Positions 33,746 through 42,787 of a stretch of DNA of 64,000 nt are shown in pieces (the first letter of the stretch is position 1; each line of letters opens with the position of its first letter). The stretch spans positions 930,001 to 994,000 of the forward strand of contig BNHL01000001.1 in NCBI GenBank assembly GCA_015472025.1. Direction: 5' to 3'. The DNA is from Cytophagales bacterium WSM2-2 (GTDB taxonomy: Bacteria > Bacteroidota > Bacteroidia > Cytophagales > Cyclobacteriaceae). The notes under the pieces are model-generated. The model saw only the letters and a program-made list of their open reading frames with translations, was not told where the DNA came from and ran no database searches. Position numbers and translations under genes: made by a program.

Positions 33746-35539
33746 TTACTCAATTTTCAAAACAGCCATAAACGCCTCTTGCGGAATTTCTACACTGCCT
33801 ACCTGACGCATGCGTTTCTTTCCTTTCTTTTGCTTTTCCAAAAGTTTGCGCTTTCTTGAAATATCACCACCATAACATTTTGCCAATACGTTTTTCCGTA
33901 TGGCGCTCAGTGTTTCGCGGGCTACAATTTTTTGTCCAATGGCTGCCTGGATCGCAACTTCAAACATGTGACGAGGGATCAACTCCTTCAATTTCTCGCA
34001 CAACTTTCTGCCCCACTCCTGCGCTTTGTTGCGGTGAACAATGGCTGACAGGGCATCAATTTTCTCTCCGTTCAACTGCACGTCCAGTTTCACCATGTCG
34101 CTTTCACGCATATCCATCAAGTGATAATCGAGCGATGCATATCCTTTAGAGATAGTTTTGAGCTTATCAAAGAAGTCAAATACAATTTCAGCCAGGGGCA
34201 TTTCGAAAGTAAGCTCTACGCGATCTGAAGTCAGATAGACCTGGTTTTTAATTTGTCCACGCCTGTCCATACACAAACCGATGATTGCTCCTATGAAATC
34301 AGACTTAGAAATTATTTGTGCACGAATGAATGGTTCTTCAATAAAATCAATTGTTGTAGGGTCTGGCATCTCCGAAGGAGCATTGATGAAGATCGATTTT
34401 CCACTCGTCAGCGTAGCTTTAAATTGAACTGACGGCACAGTAGTGATCACCGTCATGTTAAACTCACGTTCCAATCGCTCCTGGATAATCTCCATGTGCA
34501 GCATTCCCAAAAATCCGCAACGGAATCCAAAACCAAGTGCTGCAGAAGTTTCCGGTTCCCAAACCAGTGAAGCATCATTCAACTGAAGTTTTTCCATCGA
34601 TGCCCGGAGCTCTTCAAACTCCGAAGTCTCTACCGGGTAAATTCCTGCAAACACCATCGGCTTCACATCTTCAAAACCTTTGATGGCTTCACCAGGATTG
34701 CTGACCAATGTAATCGTATCACCAACCTTAACTTCTTTCGCAACTTTAATTCCTGAAATCAGGTAGCCGACATTACCAGCACTTATCTCATTCTGTGGAA
34801 ACTTATCCAATTTCAAAACACCAATTTCGTCAGCACCATATTGCTTATCGGCATTTACAAACTTGACCTGGTCATTTTTGCGCATCGTACCATTGAAGAC
34901 GCGATAGTAAACTTCAATTCCCCTGAAGGAATTGAATACCGAATCAAAAATCATTGCCTGAAGCGGAGCATTCGGATCTCCTTTGGGAGCAGGAATCCTT
35001 TGAACTGCAGCTTTCAGAATTTCTTCAATACCAACACCTTCTTTTGCGCTGGCGCGAATCACATCTTCACGCTTACAACCGATAAGATCTACGATCTGGT
35101 CGGTGACTTCTTCTGGCATTGCTGCAGGTAAATCGATTTTATTTAAAACCGGAATAATGGTGAGGTTGTGCTCAACAGCGAGGTATAAATTTGAGATGGT
35201 CTGCGCCTGGATACCTTGCGCAGCATCCACGATCAAAAGAGCACCTTCACAGGCTGCAATCGAGCGGCTCACTTCATACGAAAAGTCAACGTGACCAGGA
35301 GTATCAATCAAGTTCAGCACATATTCCTGCCCTTCAAATTTGTAGTTCATCTGGATAGCGTGGGCTTTGATTGTAATGCCTTTTTCGCGCTCTAAATCCA
35401 TATTATCCAGCACCTGGGCCTGCATTTGGCGGTTCGTTAACGTGCCGGTAAACTCCAAAAGACGGTCGGCTAACGTGCTTTTGCCGTGGTCAATGTGGGC
35501 AATTATGCAAAAATTACGAATGTGGTCCATTCCCTTCAT
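33746..35539 (-). CDS. lepA: Elongation factor 4 (translational GTPase LepA)
   Basis: The 597-residue product carries the GTPase motifs AHIDHGKST (residues 14-22), DTPGHVD and NKIDLP. EF-G-like domains II and III follow, and then the LepA-specific C-terminal domain ending in [18 protein letters not shown]4 binds ribosomes and back-translocates or remodels stalled complexes. There are two ATG candidates three codons apart (35539 and 35530), and the sequence does not decide between them. A good -7 element lies just upstream. Confidence 0.95.
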   Translation of the reverse strand: MKGMDHIRNFCIIAHIDHGKSTLADRLLEFTGTLTNRQMQAQVLDNMDLEREKGITIKAHAIQMNYKFEGQEYVLNLIDTPGHVDFSYEVSRSIAACEGALLIVDAAQGIQAQTISNLYLAVEHNLTIIPVLNKIDLPAAMPEEVTDQIVDLIGCKREDVIRASAKEGVGIEEILKAAVQRIPAPKGDPNAPLQAMIFDSVFNSFRGIEVYYRVFNGTMRKNDQVKFVNADKQYGADEIGVLKLDKFPQNEISAGNVGYLISGIKVAKEVKVGDTITLVSNPGEAIKGFEDVKPMVFAGIYPVETSEFEELRASMEKLQLNDASLVWEPETSAALGFGFRCGFLGMLHMEIIQERLEREFNMTVITTVPSVQFKATLTSGKSIFINAPSEMPDPTTIDFIEEPFIRAQIISKSDFIGAIIGLCMDRRGQIKNQVYLTSDRVELTFEMPLAEIVFDFFDKLKTISKGYASLDYHLMDMRESDMVKLDVQLNGEKIDALSAIVHRNKAQEWGRKLCEKLKELIPRHMFEVAIQAAIGQKIVARETLSAIRKNVLAKCYGGDISRKRKLLEKQKKGKKRMRQVGSVEIPQEAFMAVLKIE

Positions 35540-35562
35540 CTCAAAACTTGAATTTTAGGGGG

Positions 35563-35570
35563 CAAAGGTA
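35563..35570 (-). promoter_or_regulatory. Candidate -7 promoter element for lepA-folD-queE
   Basis: The minus strand reads TACCTTTG, an exact fit to TAnnTTTG, 23 bases before the lepA ATG. No clear -33 TTG is present at 19-21 bases spacing. Confidence 0.4.
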
Positions 35571-35616
35571 GCAAGAATTGAGCGGTTGGAAAATGAGAAA
35601 ATATCCGCCTCGAAGA

Positions 35617-36423
35617 TTATTTGCTGCCTTTGGTCGCAGTTTGCCAGGACTTAATGTGCTCCGCGATTTCGACCATCGGAGCGATCATCAAATCTTTTTC
35701 ATTCTGCTTTATGAATTTTAAAAACTCCCTGTGTGCCTTCACCTCAACATTCAACGGGTTGCCACCACCTACACCATGAAAAAGGATAACGAATAATGAC
35801 TTAGTCTCCATTGCTTTTTTTGCCCAGTCGATCAGTTGGAGTCCAGTTTCCCCATTCACTACATAACAATCAACGTTGTATAAATCAACTTCATTTATTT
35901 TATGCGCTTGGTTCCTTACGGCTCTTGCTGCTACAAAATCGTTCTTCATCGCCTTGATAAAAGAGGAGTCACCAATTTTCATGTCTCCGCAAGTGAATGC
36001 GAATGTTCGTTTTGTTTTTCCATCGAGTGCCTGCAAAAACAAGTTGGTCATTCTTGTTTCATCAAGCATTCGCTGAACCGTGTAGTGAGCGAGATCATAC
36101 TCTGGTTTTACCCACTCTCTTCCCTTCCCGCCAATACAAGGATGATACAACGTATGATTACCCAATTCATGACCCCTCACTGTGAGTTTCTTCCAATCGT
36201 TCAACCTTGTCTGCATTGAATTGGAAAAAGCCGTAACATAGAATGTTGCTTTCAGGCCTAACGAATCCAGGACTGGTATAGCATTGTCAAGATGTTGATT
36301 AATTGCATCGTCATAGGTGATCACCACAGCACATTTTTTACCGTTCCACGGCTGATTGGTTTGCGCCAATGTAGCGACACTAAAAATGAGGCTTAAGAAT
36401 AAAAGAATGAAGGTCTTTTTCAT
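35617..36423 (-). CDS. Exported polysaccharide deacetylase family protein (NodB fold)
   Basis: The 268-residue product has a signal peptide ending ATLAQ. The NodB-type catalytic domain carries D38-D39 in VITYDDA, the metal pair H90xxxH94 in GNHTLYH, GLKATFYVT and a late LFHGVGGG segment. Such enzymes remove acetyl groups from N-acetylated sugars or related amides in peptidoglycan, chitin or surface glycans. The motif is TYDD rather than the more usual TFDD, which is tolerated in the family. It appears to be a single-gene unit. The substrate is not known. Confidence 0.85.
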   Translation of the reverse strand: MKKTFILLFLSLIFSVATLAQTNQPWNGKKCAVVITYDDAINQHLDNAIPVLDSLGLKATFYVTAFSNSMQTRLNDWKKLTVRGHELGNHTLYHPCIGGKGREWVKPEYDLAHYTVQRMLDETRMTNLFLQALDGKTKRTFAFTCGDMKIGDSSFIKAMKNDFVAARAVRNQAHKINEVDLYNVDCYVVNGETGLQLIDWAKKAMETKSLFVILFHGVGGGNPLNVEVKAHREFLKFIKQNEKDLMIAPMVEIAEHIKSWQTATKGSK

Positions 36424-36480
36424 AACTGTTTGTTGTCAATAAATTTAGTCATGTCTAGCCCAGACAAACAAATGTCGATT

Positions 36481-37443
36481 TCAAAATCGAATATTCAGAA
36501 TACTTTCTCTAAGTGGCTGAAGCACTTGCGTTACAAAGTCATAGTTGAAGAGTAACGGCATGGGTATGACAAGCCAACATAAAGCCCAAACATGTGAAAG
36601 AATACGATGCTCTGTGATCTTCCTGATGACCGGCTTGCTTTCCAGTTGCATCAAAATACCGTGAATGAGGAAATAGCACATTGGGAAACCATAGTAAGAT
36701 TTCGTTGGAAGTGTGATGGCAATTTCATGAAGCAGACCTGACAACAGAAATGAAATGAACACAGCAGCATTGTTACCCAATCTTTTTTTCAGGGGAGTAT
36801 ATGCTGCAATTGAAGTCATCTCGGAAAAAGCCATGTTCCATCTTCTGCCCCAAAATTCTTTTAGCGATTTCGATTTATAGGGAGCTCTGAAAAGTTCTTT
36901 TGCAGACACTCCAAAGAATTGCCAAAAGGCGGTAGCCAGATTTAAAATACCGAAGTGAAGTATCAGGCTGAGGCCGATGAGAAGTAAAAGCTCCGGCAAG
37001 AAAAATATTTGACGCAGATAGTCTTCATTTGCTCTCGACAGGTATAGTAAGATCAATCCTGCAACTATTCTGGAGAGTCCTTTCAGCAATAGCTGACTTG
37101 ATAGTATGGATTTTGAGGGCAGGTTTTCAAACAAAGCTGGCCTCATACCAAAGTACCCAAATGCAAACGCGCACCACCGCAAAAAGGACAATCTGTTATT
37201 TTGTCCGTAGCTCTCAGACAATACGATAATCTTCATTGCAAATAATTGCAAAGTCACTATAGAGATCATTCGGAATAGTGCCGACTGCCCGGTGGTCATC
37301 CACGCTGAGAAAAAGACTGTAACAACGGCTACGCTCCATGAGATCGCTCTGCAAATCCTGATATTTGGGAGACGCGTTATAAAATAGCCAGCTCCAATTA
37401 GCGCAAGTCCATATAAAAATAAATAGCCGGTGACTAGACCCAC
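36481..37443 (-). CDS. MBOAT-like (wax-synthase type) integral membrane acyltransferase
   Basis: The 320-residue protein has about eight hydrophobic segments. The region YKSKSLKEFWGRRWN followed by LLSGLLHEIAI places it with wax-ester-synthase-like MBOAT_2 proteins, where the tryptophan-rich motif and the late membrane histidine (LLHE) form the acyl-transfer site. Members acylate alcohols, sterols or diacylglycerol. The acceptor here is unknown. The start is a GTG at 37443 that overlaps the preceding membrane-protein gene by ten bases, so the pair is probably translated together. The family is better known from eukaryotes and some bacteria. Confidence 0.72.
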   Translation of the reverse strand: MGLVTGYLFLYGLALIGAGYFITRLPNIRICRAISWSVAVVTVFFSAWMTTGQSALFRMISIVTLQLFAMKIIVLSESYGQNNRLSFLRWCAFAFGYFGMRPALFENLPSKSILSSQLLLKGLSRIVAGLILLYLSRANEDYLRQIFFLPELLLLIGLSLILHFGILNLATAFWQFFGVSAKELFRAPYKSKSLKEFWGRRWNMAFSEMTSIAAYTPLKKRLGNNAAVFISFLLSGLLHEIAITLPTKSYYGFPMCYFLIHGILMQLESKPVIRKITEHRILSHVWALCWLVIPMPLLFNYDFVTQVLQPLRESILNIRF

Positions 37444-37859
37444 GAATTATTATAAAAGAATGCTGCTCCGTAAACGATCGCAAAAATAATGAAGAATGAA
37501 ACCAGGGCGATTTCACCTAGGGTATAGAACAGACCTTTGGGCGCCTCCGTTTTATCGAATGCAAAAAACTGAATACTCAACCTGACTAACCAGTAAACAC
37601 TTATGAAAATGGTTATGCATTTTGCAAGAAAGGATTTATCAAGCAAGTGCTCCGCTCCAAGGATCGAAACAGTTGCGAAGCTTAGATGAAACGCCAAAAT
37701 GTAACCAGCATAAGTCCAGAATAACTGGCGCAACAATGCAGGAAGTTTCCCGAGGTGTTTGTTCCATTCTAAGGATTTGGGAACGATAAGGCTGCCAACA
37801 CTTAACAGAATATGACCGACTCCGGTGATAGTGATCAGTAGTTTCAGGGTCTCCTTCAT
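37434..37859 (-). CDS. Small four-helix integral membrane protein
   Basis: The 141-residue product has four evident transmembrane stretches (GVGHILLSVGSLIV, FWTYAGYILAFHLSF, ITIFISVYWLVRLSIQF and ALVSFFIIFAIVYGAAFF). I recognise no named domain. Its gene overlaps the start of the MBOAT-like gene by ten bases, so the two products probably act in the same membrane process, perhaps lipid acylation. That role is inferred from overlap only. Confidence 0.75.
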   Translation of the reverse strand: MKETLKLLITITGVGHILLSVGSLIVPKSLEWNKHLGKLPALLRQLFWTYAGYILAFHLSFATVSILGAEHLLDKSFLAKCITIFISVYWLVRLSIQFFAFDKTEAPKGLFYTLGEIALVSFFIIFAIVYGAAFFYNNSWV

Positions 37860-38018
37860 ATTAGGTAATGAGTTGTTCTTTTACGTAAATACAGTGATTG
37901 TCGTGAGATACGCAAATCAGCAGCAATTGTTTGTTGGTAAAGATGGAATTACCGGATTATAACTAATTTTCCACTCTGCAATTAAAATTACCTTGCAACC
38001 ATAGTCAAAAAAATAACA

Positions 38019-38678
38019 ATGCCATTCACCAACGCTATTTCTACCTACCGCACCGGGTTCGCCAAGAATCGCTGGATGCAATTATTCCTTATCATTTTTC
38101 TTGCCGTGTGGATTTCCACACTCATAGGAACTTCCGACATGAGCAACTGGATTCTGGAAAACACGCTCACTTTTCTGTTTCTGGGGTTCCTGATTTTCAG
38201 TTACAGGAAATATCAATTCAGTGATCTGAGCTACCTCCTGATTTGCATATACCTGTGCCTTCACGTTTATGGTTCAAAGTACACTTATGCGAATAATCCT
38301 TTTGGCTTTTGGCTACAGGAGGTGCTTCATACTTCACGTAATCATTATGACCGCATCGTTCATTTCAGTTTCGGTTTTTTATTGGCTTACCCCATGCGTG
38401 AAACTTTTATCAGTTGGCTCAAATTTCCGAAGTGGGTAGGTTGGGCGTTGCCGATAGAAATCACATTGTCCATCAGTGGCCTTTACGAACTGATCGAATG
38501 GTCCGTGGCCGATGTGTTCTTTCCTGCCCAAGGCGAAAATTACCTCGGTTCTCAGGGAGATATTTGGGATGCCCAGAAAGATATGTTTCTCGCAACACTG
38601 GGAGCGATACTAGCTACGACCATTGTCTCCTCGATAAAAAATGCGTTCAATATCAAGGAGAAAGGAAGTATCAACTAA
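38019..38678 (+). CDS. DUF2238 (YjdF-like) inner-membrane protein
   Basis: The 219-residue protein has about six transmembrane segments and the conserved motifs of the DUF2238/YjdF family: HVYGSKYTYANNPFG, RNHYDRIVHFSFGFLLAYP, GLYELIEWSVAD and the C-terminal LGSQGDIWDAQKDM. The buried histidines, aspartates and glutamates are strongly conserved in the family, but its activity is not established. It stands at the head of a short plus-strand unit with a GNAT acetyltransferase 15 bases downstream. Confidence 0.85.
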   Translation: MPFTNAISTYRTGFAKNRWMQLFLIIFLAVWISTLIGTSDMSNWILENTLTFLFLGFLIFSYRKYQFSDLSYLLICIYLCLHVYGSKYTYANNPFGFWLQEVLHTSRNHYDRIVHFSFGFLLAYPMRETFISWLKFPKWVGWALPIEITLSISGLYELIEWSVADVFFPAQGENYLGSQGDIWDAQKDMFLATLGAILATTIVSSIKNAFNIKEKGSIN

Positions 38679-38693
38679 CGGAAGGCTCCTATT

Positions 38694-39119
38694 ATGGATT
38701 TAGAACTTCGGGAGATTACTACTGAGTTGGAGAAAGTATACCCTTTAATGAAAGAACTGCGGCCTAAACTTACTCTTGAAGATTTCATCACCATTTATCA
38801 ACAGGCAAATGCGGGAAATCATTATAAGATAATCGGAGCTTACTCCAATAACGATTGCATTGCGCTAATGGGATACAGGATTTTGCATGACTATGTACAC
38901 GGCAAACATTTGTACATCGATGACCTGGTCACTTCCGCTGCTCATCAATCTAAGGGTGCAGGTGCAAAATTATTGAAAGAAGCTGAGGTACTGGCCAAAA
39001 AATCCGGGTGCAATTATGTTCGTCTTTGTACAGGAATTGAGAACGAACGAGGAAAAGAATTTTACGATCGGGAAGGCTTCAAACTTCGAGCGGTGGTATA
39101 CAAGAAGCAAATAGCTTAA
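38694..39119 (+). CDS. GNAT family N-acetyltransferase
   Basis: The 141-residue product shows the GNAT core. A beta strand ends in HLYIDDLVTSAAHQSKGAGAKLL, the acetyl-CoA pyrophosphate loop QSKGAGA lies before a helix, and the closing NERGKEFYDREGF is typical of motif B. It should transfer an acetyl group from acetyl-CoA to an amine, but the acceptor is unknown. It lies 15 bases after the DUF2238 gene. Its end faces a short minus-strand membrane ORF. Confidence 0.85.
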   Translation: MDLELREITTELEKVYPLMKELRPKLTLEDFITIYQQANAGNHYKIIGAYSNNDCIALMGYRILHDYVHGKHLYIDDLVTSAAHQSKGAGAKLLKEAEVLAKKSGCNYVRLCTGIENERGKEFYDREGFKLRAVVYKKQIA

Positions 39120-39144
39120 TGAGCTAAGCACAGTGTTGTGTCGA

Positions 39145-39309
39145 CTAATTTCTACTCTTCCGTTCTTTCATTCGCCTGATAACAACATAGACGGCATAAA
39201 GCAGAACTGTTACAATTGTCAGGGGGATAAAAATCAACAGAATACCCATTATTCTGAAAAATTGATCCAGTCCACTGGCATCTAATAAAATCGATATTAT
39301 ACTTAACAT
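39145..39309 (-). CDS. Possible single-span small membrane protein (54 residues)
   Basis: From the ATG at 39307-39309 the frame encodes 54 residues with one long hydrophobic stretch (MGILLIFIPLTIVTVLLYAVYVVI) followed by a basic tail RRMKERKSRN, the layout of a small inner-membrane protein. A TTG at 39345 would extend it. There is no family evidence, so it could be spurious. The positive-inside tail and its place in an otherwise empty 25-440-base gap argue mildly for a real gene. Confidence 0.4.
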   Translation of the reverse strand: MLSIISILLDASGLDQFFRIMGILLIFIPLTIVTVLLYAVYVVIRRMKERKSRN

Positions 39310-39563
39310 GGCGCTTGGCTTTATTGTATTCCAAAGGACGTCCAAGGAATAGACATCCGACCATCAGGTTTATCAGGAGGGTAGTTTGAATGATTTTGTG
39401 GATATGTTTTTTGATTTTATCACAATCATCAAAAAATTGATTTAAGGTATCGATCGCGAATTTTGATTTCTGCTCCCTATAACAGATCAACAGAATCACC
39501 CGTCAGATAATTTGACGAAACAACTATTTGATTTGATATATTGCCCGCCTTGATTCGAATCGC

Positions 39564-40736
39564 TTGAATTCAAAACAAACGTCACGTGTTTTTTACACAA
39601 TCCTGTTGAGTCAGTTTTGCGGGACTTCGCTCTGGTTTGCCGGCAATGCAATTCTTCCGCAACTCCAGAATAAATTTAGCTGGCAACCGGAATCTCTCGG
39701 ATATCTTGTTTCATCCGTTCAACTTGGTTTTATAACGGGTACCCTAGCTTCGGCCTGGAGTGGCATCTCGGACAGAATATCACCATCAAAAGTTTTTTTC
39801 GTAAGCTGTCTGCTGGGTGCAGGTAGCAATCTTCTTTGTATGGCAGATCTTTCTTCATTCGGCATGGTTCTCACCAGTCGATTTCTGACGGGTTTTTTCC
39901 TTGCGGGAATTTATCCCGTGGGTATGAAGATCGCTGCCGACTGGAGAGAAGGAGGGCTCGGCTTCTGGCTTGGAGCCCTGGTAGGCGCGCTGGTCATTGG
40001 AACGGGCTTTCCTCACGCACTTAACTTGTCTCCGGATTTTATCGATGCAAAAACACTTACCATTATCGTTTCGCTCTTAGCCGTAGTCGGGGGAATCCTA
40101 GTTTTAGCTTTTGTTAAAGATGGGCCATTCAGAAAAGCAGCTACGCGATTTTCATTTTCAAGTGTCCGGGTAATTTTTAAACATCCCTCCTTTCGTTCGG
40201 CTGCCTTCGGCTATTTTGGGCACATGTGGGAGTTGTATGCTTTCTGGGCGTTTGTACCCTGGGCTCTTGTCACATTCAAAACATTGAACAACATAACTTT
40301 CTCAACTCCTCTTTGGTCTTTTATTATTATCGCTTCAGGATTTTTCAGTTGCCTTGTTGGAGGTCAGCTTTCGGGTAGGTTCGGCAGCAAAAAAGTGGCT
40401 GTTACAGCATTGATGTGTTCAGGATTTTGTTGCCTGTTCTCTCCACTTGCATTCCACTTGCCTGTCGGAATCTTCTTGAGTTCGATGATTTTCTGGGGCA
40501 TGATGGTGATTGCAGATTCACCACAATTTTCCGCGTTGATTGCTCAAGCTGCCCCGCCTGAAGTAAGAGGCTCGGCTATAACCATTAGCACATGCATTGG
40601 TTTCGCTATTACTATTTTCAGTATTCAGATGCTGAACTTCATGCAGCATCAACTTCCGGTGCCCTATCTTTTTCTCTTGTTAATTCCCGGTCCGTTACTC
40701 GGATTAATTGCGCTATACTCGATTAAGACCAAATAG
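39564..40736 (+). CDS. Major facilitator superfamily transporter
   Basis: The 390-residue protein has about twelve transmembrane helices. The MFS loop 2-3 motif is present as GISDRISPSKVFF, and the second half repeats it as GRFGSKKVAV. The N-terminal SQFCGTSLWFAGNAILPQL and the late SALIAQAAPPEVRGSAITIS are typical of the CynX/NarK-side subgroup, but the substrate cannot be inferred. The start is a TTG at 39564, with no ATG in frame nearby. It is followed by a lipoprotein gene after about 40 bases. Confidence 0.85.
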   Translation: MNSKQTSRVFYTILLSQFCGTSLWFAGNAILPQLQNKFSWQPESLGYLVSSVQLGFITGTLASAWSGISDRISPSKVFFVSCLLGAGSNLLCMADLSSFGMVLTSRFLTGFFLAGIYPVGMKIAADWREGGLGFWLGALVGALVIGTGFPHALNLSPDFIDAKTLTIIVSLLAVVGGILVLAFVKDGPFRKAATRFSFSSVRVIFKHPSFRSAAFGYFGHMWELYAFWAFVPWALVTFKTLNNITFSTPLWSFIIIASGFFSCLVGGQLSGRFGSKKVAVTALMCSGFCCLFSPLAFHLPVGIFLSSMIFWGMMVIADSPQFSALIAQAAPPEVRGSAITISTCIGFAITIFSIQMLNFMQHQLPVPYLFLLLIPGPLLGLIALYSIKTK

Positions 40737-40775
40737 AAGAGGAACATTAGTTACCTTCCGGTTTTACAAGTGTCG

Positions 40776-41828
40776 ATGGAAAATCATTGCAAAATCCGGT
40801 CTATCGCTCTGCTGGTCATTCCAGCTCTTTTACTAGCTCACTGTTCATCCACCGGGACTTCTGAGAAAAGATATCAGATTGAGTTAAACAATAATTTCAC
40901 CAAGGATTCCTTGCATTGTTACTTCCGGCAAAAAGAAATCCAGGGAAGTGATGTCGCAACATTCGAAGCATTAGATGAGAATTATGCCCGCGATAAAGAC
41001 AGCGTCTACTTTTGTGATTCGGATTGGGTAACCACGGGGCATTTATTCCCTCCCTTTCGAACTCAAATCACGATCAAAACAATGAGTGAAGCAAAATCTT
41101 CCGAATTCAAAGCCGTCGGATATTTATATGGGAAAGACAACCAGCGTGGTTTCTTTGAAGGTGAACCTATTCACGTTAATGATTTAACAACGCTGACCGG
41201 TGTGGGTAATGATTTTGCGAAAGATGATCAGCGAGTTTATTTCAAGGGCAAAATAATATCCGGAAGTGACGGAAAGACTTTTCAATTTCTAGATTCCACC
41301 AGGGAGAAGTTTGCCAAAGACTCAAAATATTGTTACTGTTTCAGTCGAGAGGAAGTTGTAAAAATCTATTGTCATCCATCCACATTTGTGAAAATTGACA
41401 ATAATTACAACAAAGATCATTTTGCTGTCTATTATGATGCGGTGCGCTTGGATGGTGCCAATCCAAAAACTTTTAAAGTGATCAATCACAGCTATGCGAA
41501 AGACGATAAGTCGGTATACTGTCAATTCTTAAAAATAAACGGAGCTGATGCAGTGAGTTTTATTGTTCTGCCTGGGAATGAAAATCTCAATGGTGATTTC
41601 TATTATACAGCAGATAAAAATTCAGTTTTTTGGCAAAGTGAAAAAGTCAATGGAGCCGATCCCAAAACTTTTGTGATTTTAGAACGAGGCTATGGGGTTG
41701 ACAAAGATCACGCCTATTATCAAACGAGTGTCGTTGTTGGCGCCAATCCTAAAACATTTAAGTCTACGGGTGGTGCTTCAGCAACTGATGGTGTGAACGA
41801 GTTTTACGAGGGTAAGAAGACAAATTGA
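40776..41828 (+). CDS. DKNYY-repeat lipoprotein
   Basis: The 350-residue product has a lipoprotein signal with lipobox cysteine at residue 23 (LLLAHC). The rest consists of about seven DKNYY-type repeats: blocks such as YARDKDSVYF, FAKDDQRVYFKG, YAKDDKSVYC, YTADKNSVFW and YGVDKDHAYY, each followed by a linker like INGADAVSFIVL. DKNYY proteins are common surface or periplasmic lipoproteins in Gram-negative bacteria, of unknown function, possibly beta-propeller-like. I use the ATG at 40776. A GTG two codons earlier is in frame. Confidence 0.85.
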   Translation: MENHCKIRSIALLVIPALLLAHCSSTGTSEKRYQIELNNNFTKDSLHCYFRQKEIQGSDVATFEALDENYARDKDSVYFCDSDWVTTGHLFPPFRTQITIKTMSEAKSSEFKAVGYLYGKDNQRGFFEGEPIHVNDLTTLTGVGNDFAKDDQRVYFKGKIISGSDGKTFQFLDSTREKFAKDSKYCYCFSREEVVKIYCHPSTFVKIDNNYNKDHFAVYYDAVRLDGANPKTFKVINHSYAKDDKSVYCQFLKINGADAVSFIVLPGNENLNGDFYYTADKNSVFWQSEKVNGADPKTFVILERGYGVDKDHAYYQTSVVVGANPKTFKSTGGASATDGVNEFYEGKKTN

Positions 41829-41873
41829 CTTGCCTAAAAGTTTTGTAAATTCGTTAAACTTAAACCTAACCAT

Positions 41874-42287
41874 ATGAGCATTCTCTCACAATTAAATTTC
41901 GTTGCTATAGCCGTATCGGCTGTCGCATACTTTGCACTGGGAGCAATTTATTTCAATCCCAAGGTGATGGGTACGAAGTGGATGGAAGGTCATAAACTTT
42001 CCGCTCCAACGGAAGAAGATAAAAAAGGCATGGGCAAAATGATGGGCATCACGTTCGTGTACGGACTCATCTCCTGCATCGGTATCGGGTGCCTCATCCA
42101 AATCATTCAGCCGGCAACTATCCTTCTGGGTGTAAAGATCGGTTTGTTAGGCGCAGTCTTCTCTTCGGTCAGTCTTGCAATGAGCTATATGTATACCAAG
42201 AAGTCTTTTCAACTGGTAGTGCTCGATTCGGGCTATCACATCCTTGGGTTAGTTATTGCGAGTGTTATCCAGACCGCCTGGCTGTAA
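41874..42287 (+). CDS. DUF1761 family membrane protein
   Basis: The 137-residue protein has four transmembrane segments and the DUF1761 pattern: N-terminal NFVAIAVSAVAYFALGAIYFNP followed by KWMEGH, a GMGKMMGITFVYGLI helix, and a final LDSGYHILGLVIASVIQTAW. No function has been established for the family. It is a single gene ending in a strong hairpin terminator that lies inside the convergent neighbouring gene. Confidence 0.88.
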   Translation: MSILSQLNFVAIAVSAVAYFALGAIYFNPKVMGTKWMEGHKLSAPTEEDKKGMGKMMGITFVYGLISCIGIGCLIQIIQPATILLGVKIGLLGAVFSSVSLAMSYMYTKKSFQLVVLDSGYHILGLVIASVIQTAWL

Positions 42288-42308
42288 GATTTTAAACTAA
42301 CCACATTT

Positions 42309-42710
42309 TTATGGTGTGAGTAAATGCTTCGCTAAAACAAGCGAAGCATTTTTTGTTGAGCTGATCCTGATCTTTTTTGCTGGTTGATATTCCGGGTCAT
42401 TGTAACAATTTATTGCTGCTTCCCTCGATGGAAATTTGATTATCGCGTGCATTGTATGGGGTGCTCCTTCTAGAGCAAAGGCTTGGGTATCCATGGTCAG
42501 CACCTCGGCTCCGTATTTTTTTAAAAGCGGTCGCACCAATGGTGGATATTTTTGCCACTCAGTCAAATTGACGATATCATAGCTAATCATTAAGTAGACG
42601 GGACCATCCGGATGTTGCACCTCTTTTTCCCGTTCTGAAATTTGTGCTTCCGCGGCCACAGCAGCCACGATGAAAATTACTGATAGGATAATCATATGTT
42701 TCACACTCAT
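42309..42710 (-). CDS. Exported DUF1330-like protein
   Basis: The 133-residue product has a signal peptide (VAAVAAEAQ) and a dimeric alpha-beta-barrel-type DUF1330 domain: PVYLMISYDIVNLTEWQKYPPLVRPLLKKYGAEVL, then the conserved IIKFPSREAAINCYNDPEYQ. DUF1330 proteins are small stress-related or binding proteins of unclear role and are usually cytoplasmic, so an exported form is slightly unusual. The last 14 codons encode both the protein end and the terminator hairpin of the convergent DUF1761 gene. A -7-like TAGTTTTG on the minus strand (42733-42740) lies 22 bases upstream of the ATG. Confidence 0.8.
   Translation of the reverse strand: MSVKHMIILSVIFIVAAVAAEAQISEREKEVQHPDGPVYLMISYDIVNLTEWQKYPPLVRPLLKKYGAEVLTMDTQAFALEGAPHTMHAIIKFPSREAAINCYNDPEYQPAKKIRISSTKNASLVLAKHLLTP
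42322..42354 (+). terminator. Hairpin terminator after the DUF1761 gene, inside the convergent coding region
   Basis: AAATGCTTCGCT pairs perfectly with AGCGAAGCATTT around AAAACA and is followed by more T residues on the plus strand. It lies 34 bases after the DUF1761 stop and overlaps the last codons of the convergent gene at 42309. The opposite strand also gives T-rich flanks, so it may act in both directions. Confidence 0.8.
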
Positions 42711-42732
42711 TTACTTGCAGTATTTATGAATG

Positions 42733-42740
42733 CAAAACTA
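42733..42740 (-). promoter_or_regulatory. Candidate -7 promoter element for the DUF1330-like gene
   Basis: The minus strand reads TAGTTTTG, matching TAnnTTTG, 22 bases before the ATG at 42710. No -33 TTG is found at the expected spacing. Confidence 0.3.
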
Positions 42741-42787
42741 AATCAGGCTCCTGCTTCTTGTATTAAGGAATCTTGCTCAATTAAGAT

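Noticed and set aside
36475-36490. A short palindrome TCGATTT/AAATCGA at the end of the MBOAT-like gene as a terminator.
   Set aside because: The loop would be only two bases, the stem is AT-rich and no T run follows.
39152-39499. A 115-codon minus-strand frame overlapping the small membrane ORF near 39.2 kb.
   Set aside because: The alternative frame at 39145-39309 has a clean membrane helix and basic tail, while this one has no domain or signal pattern.
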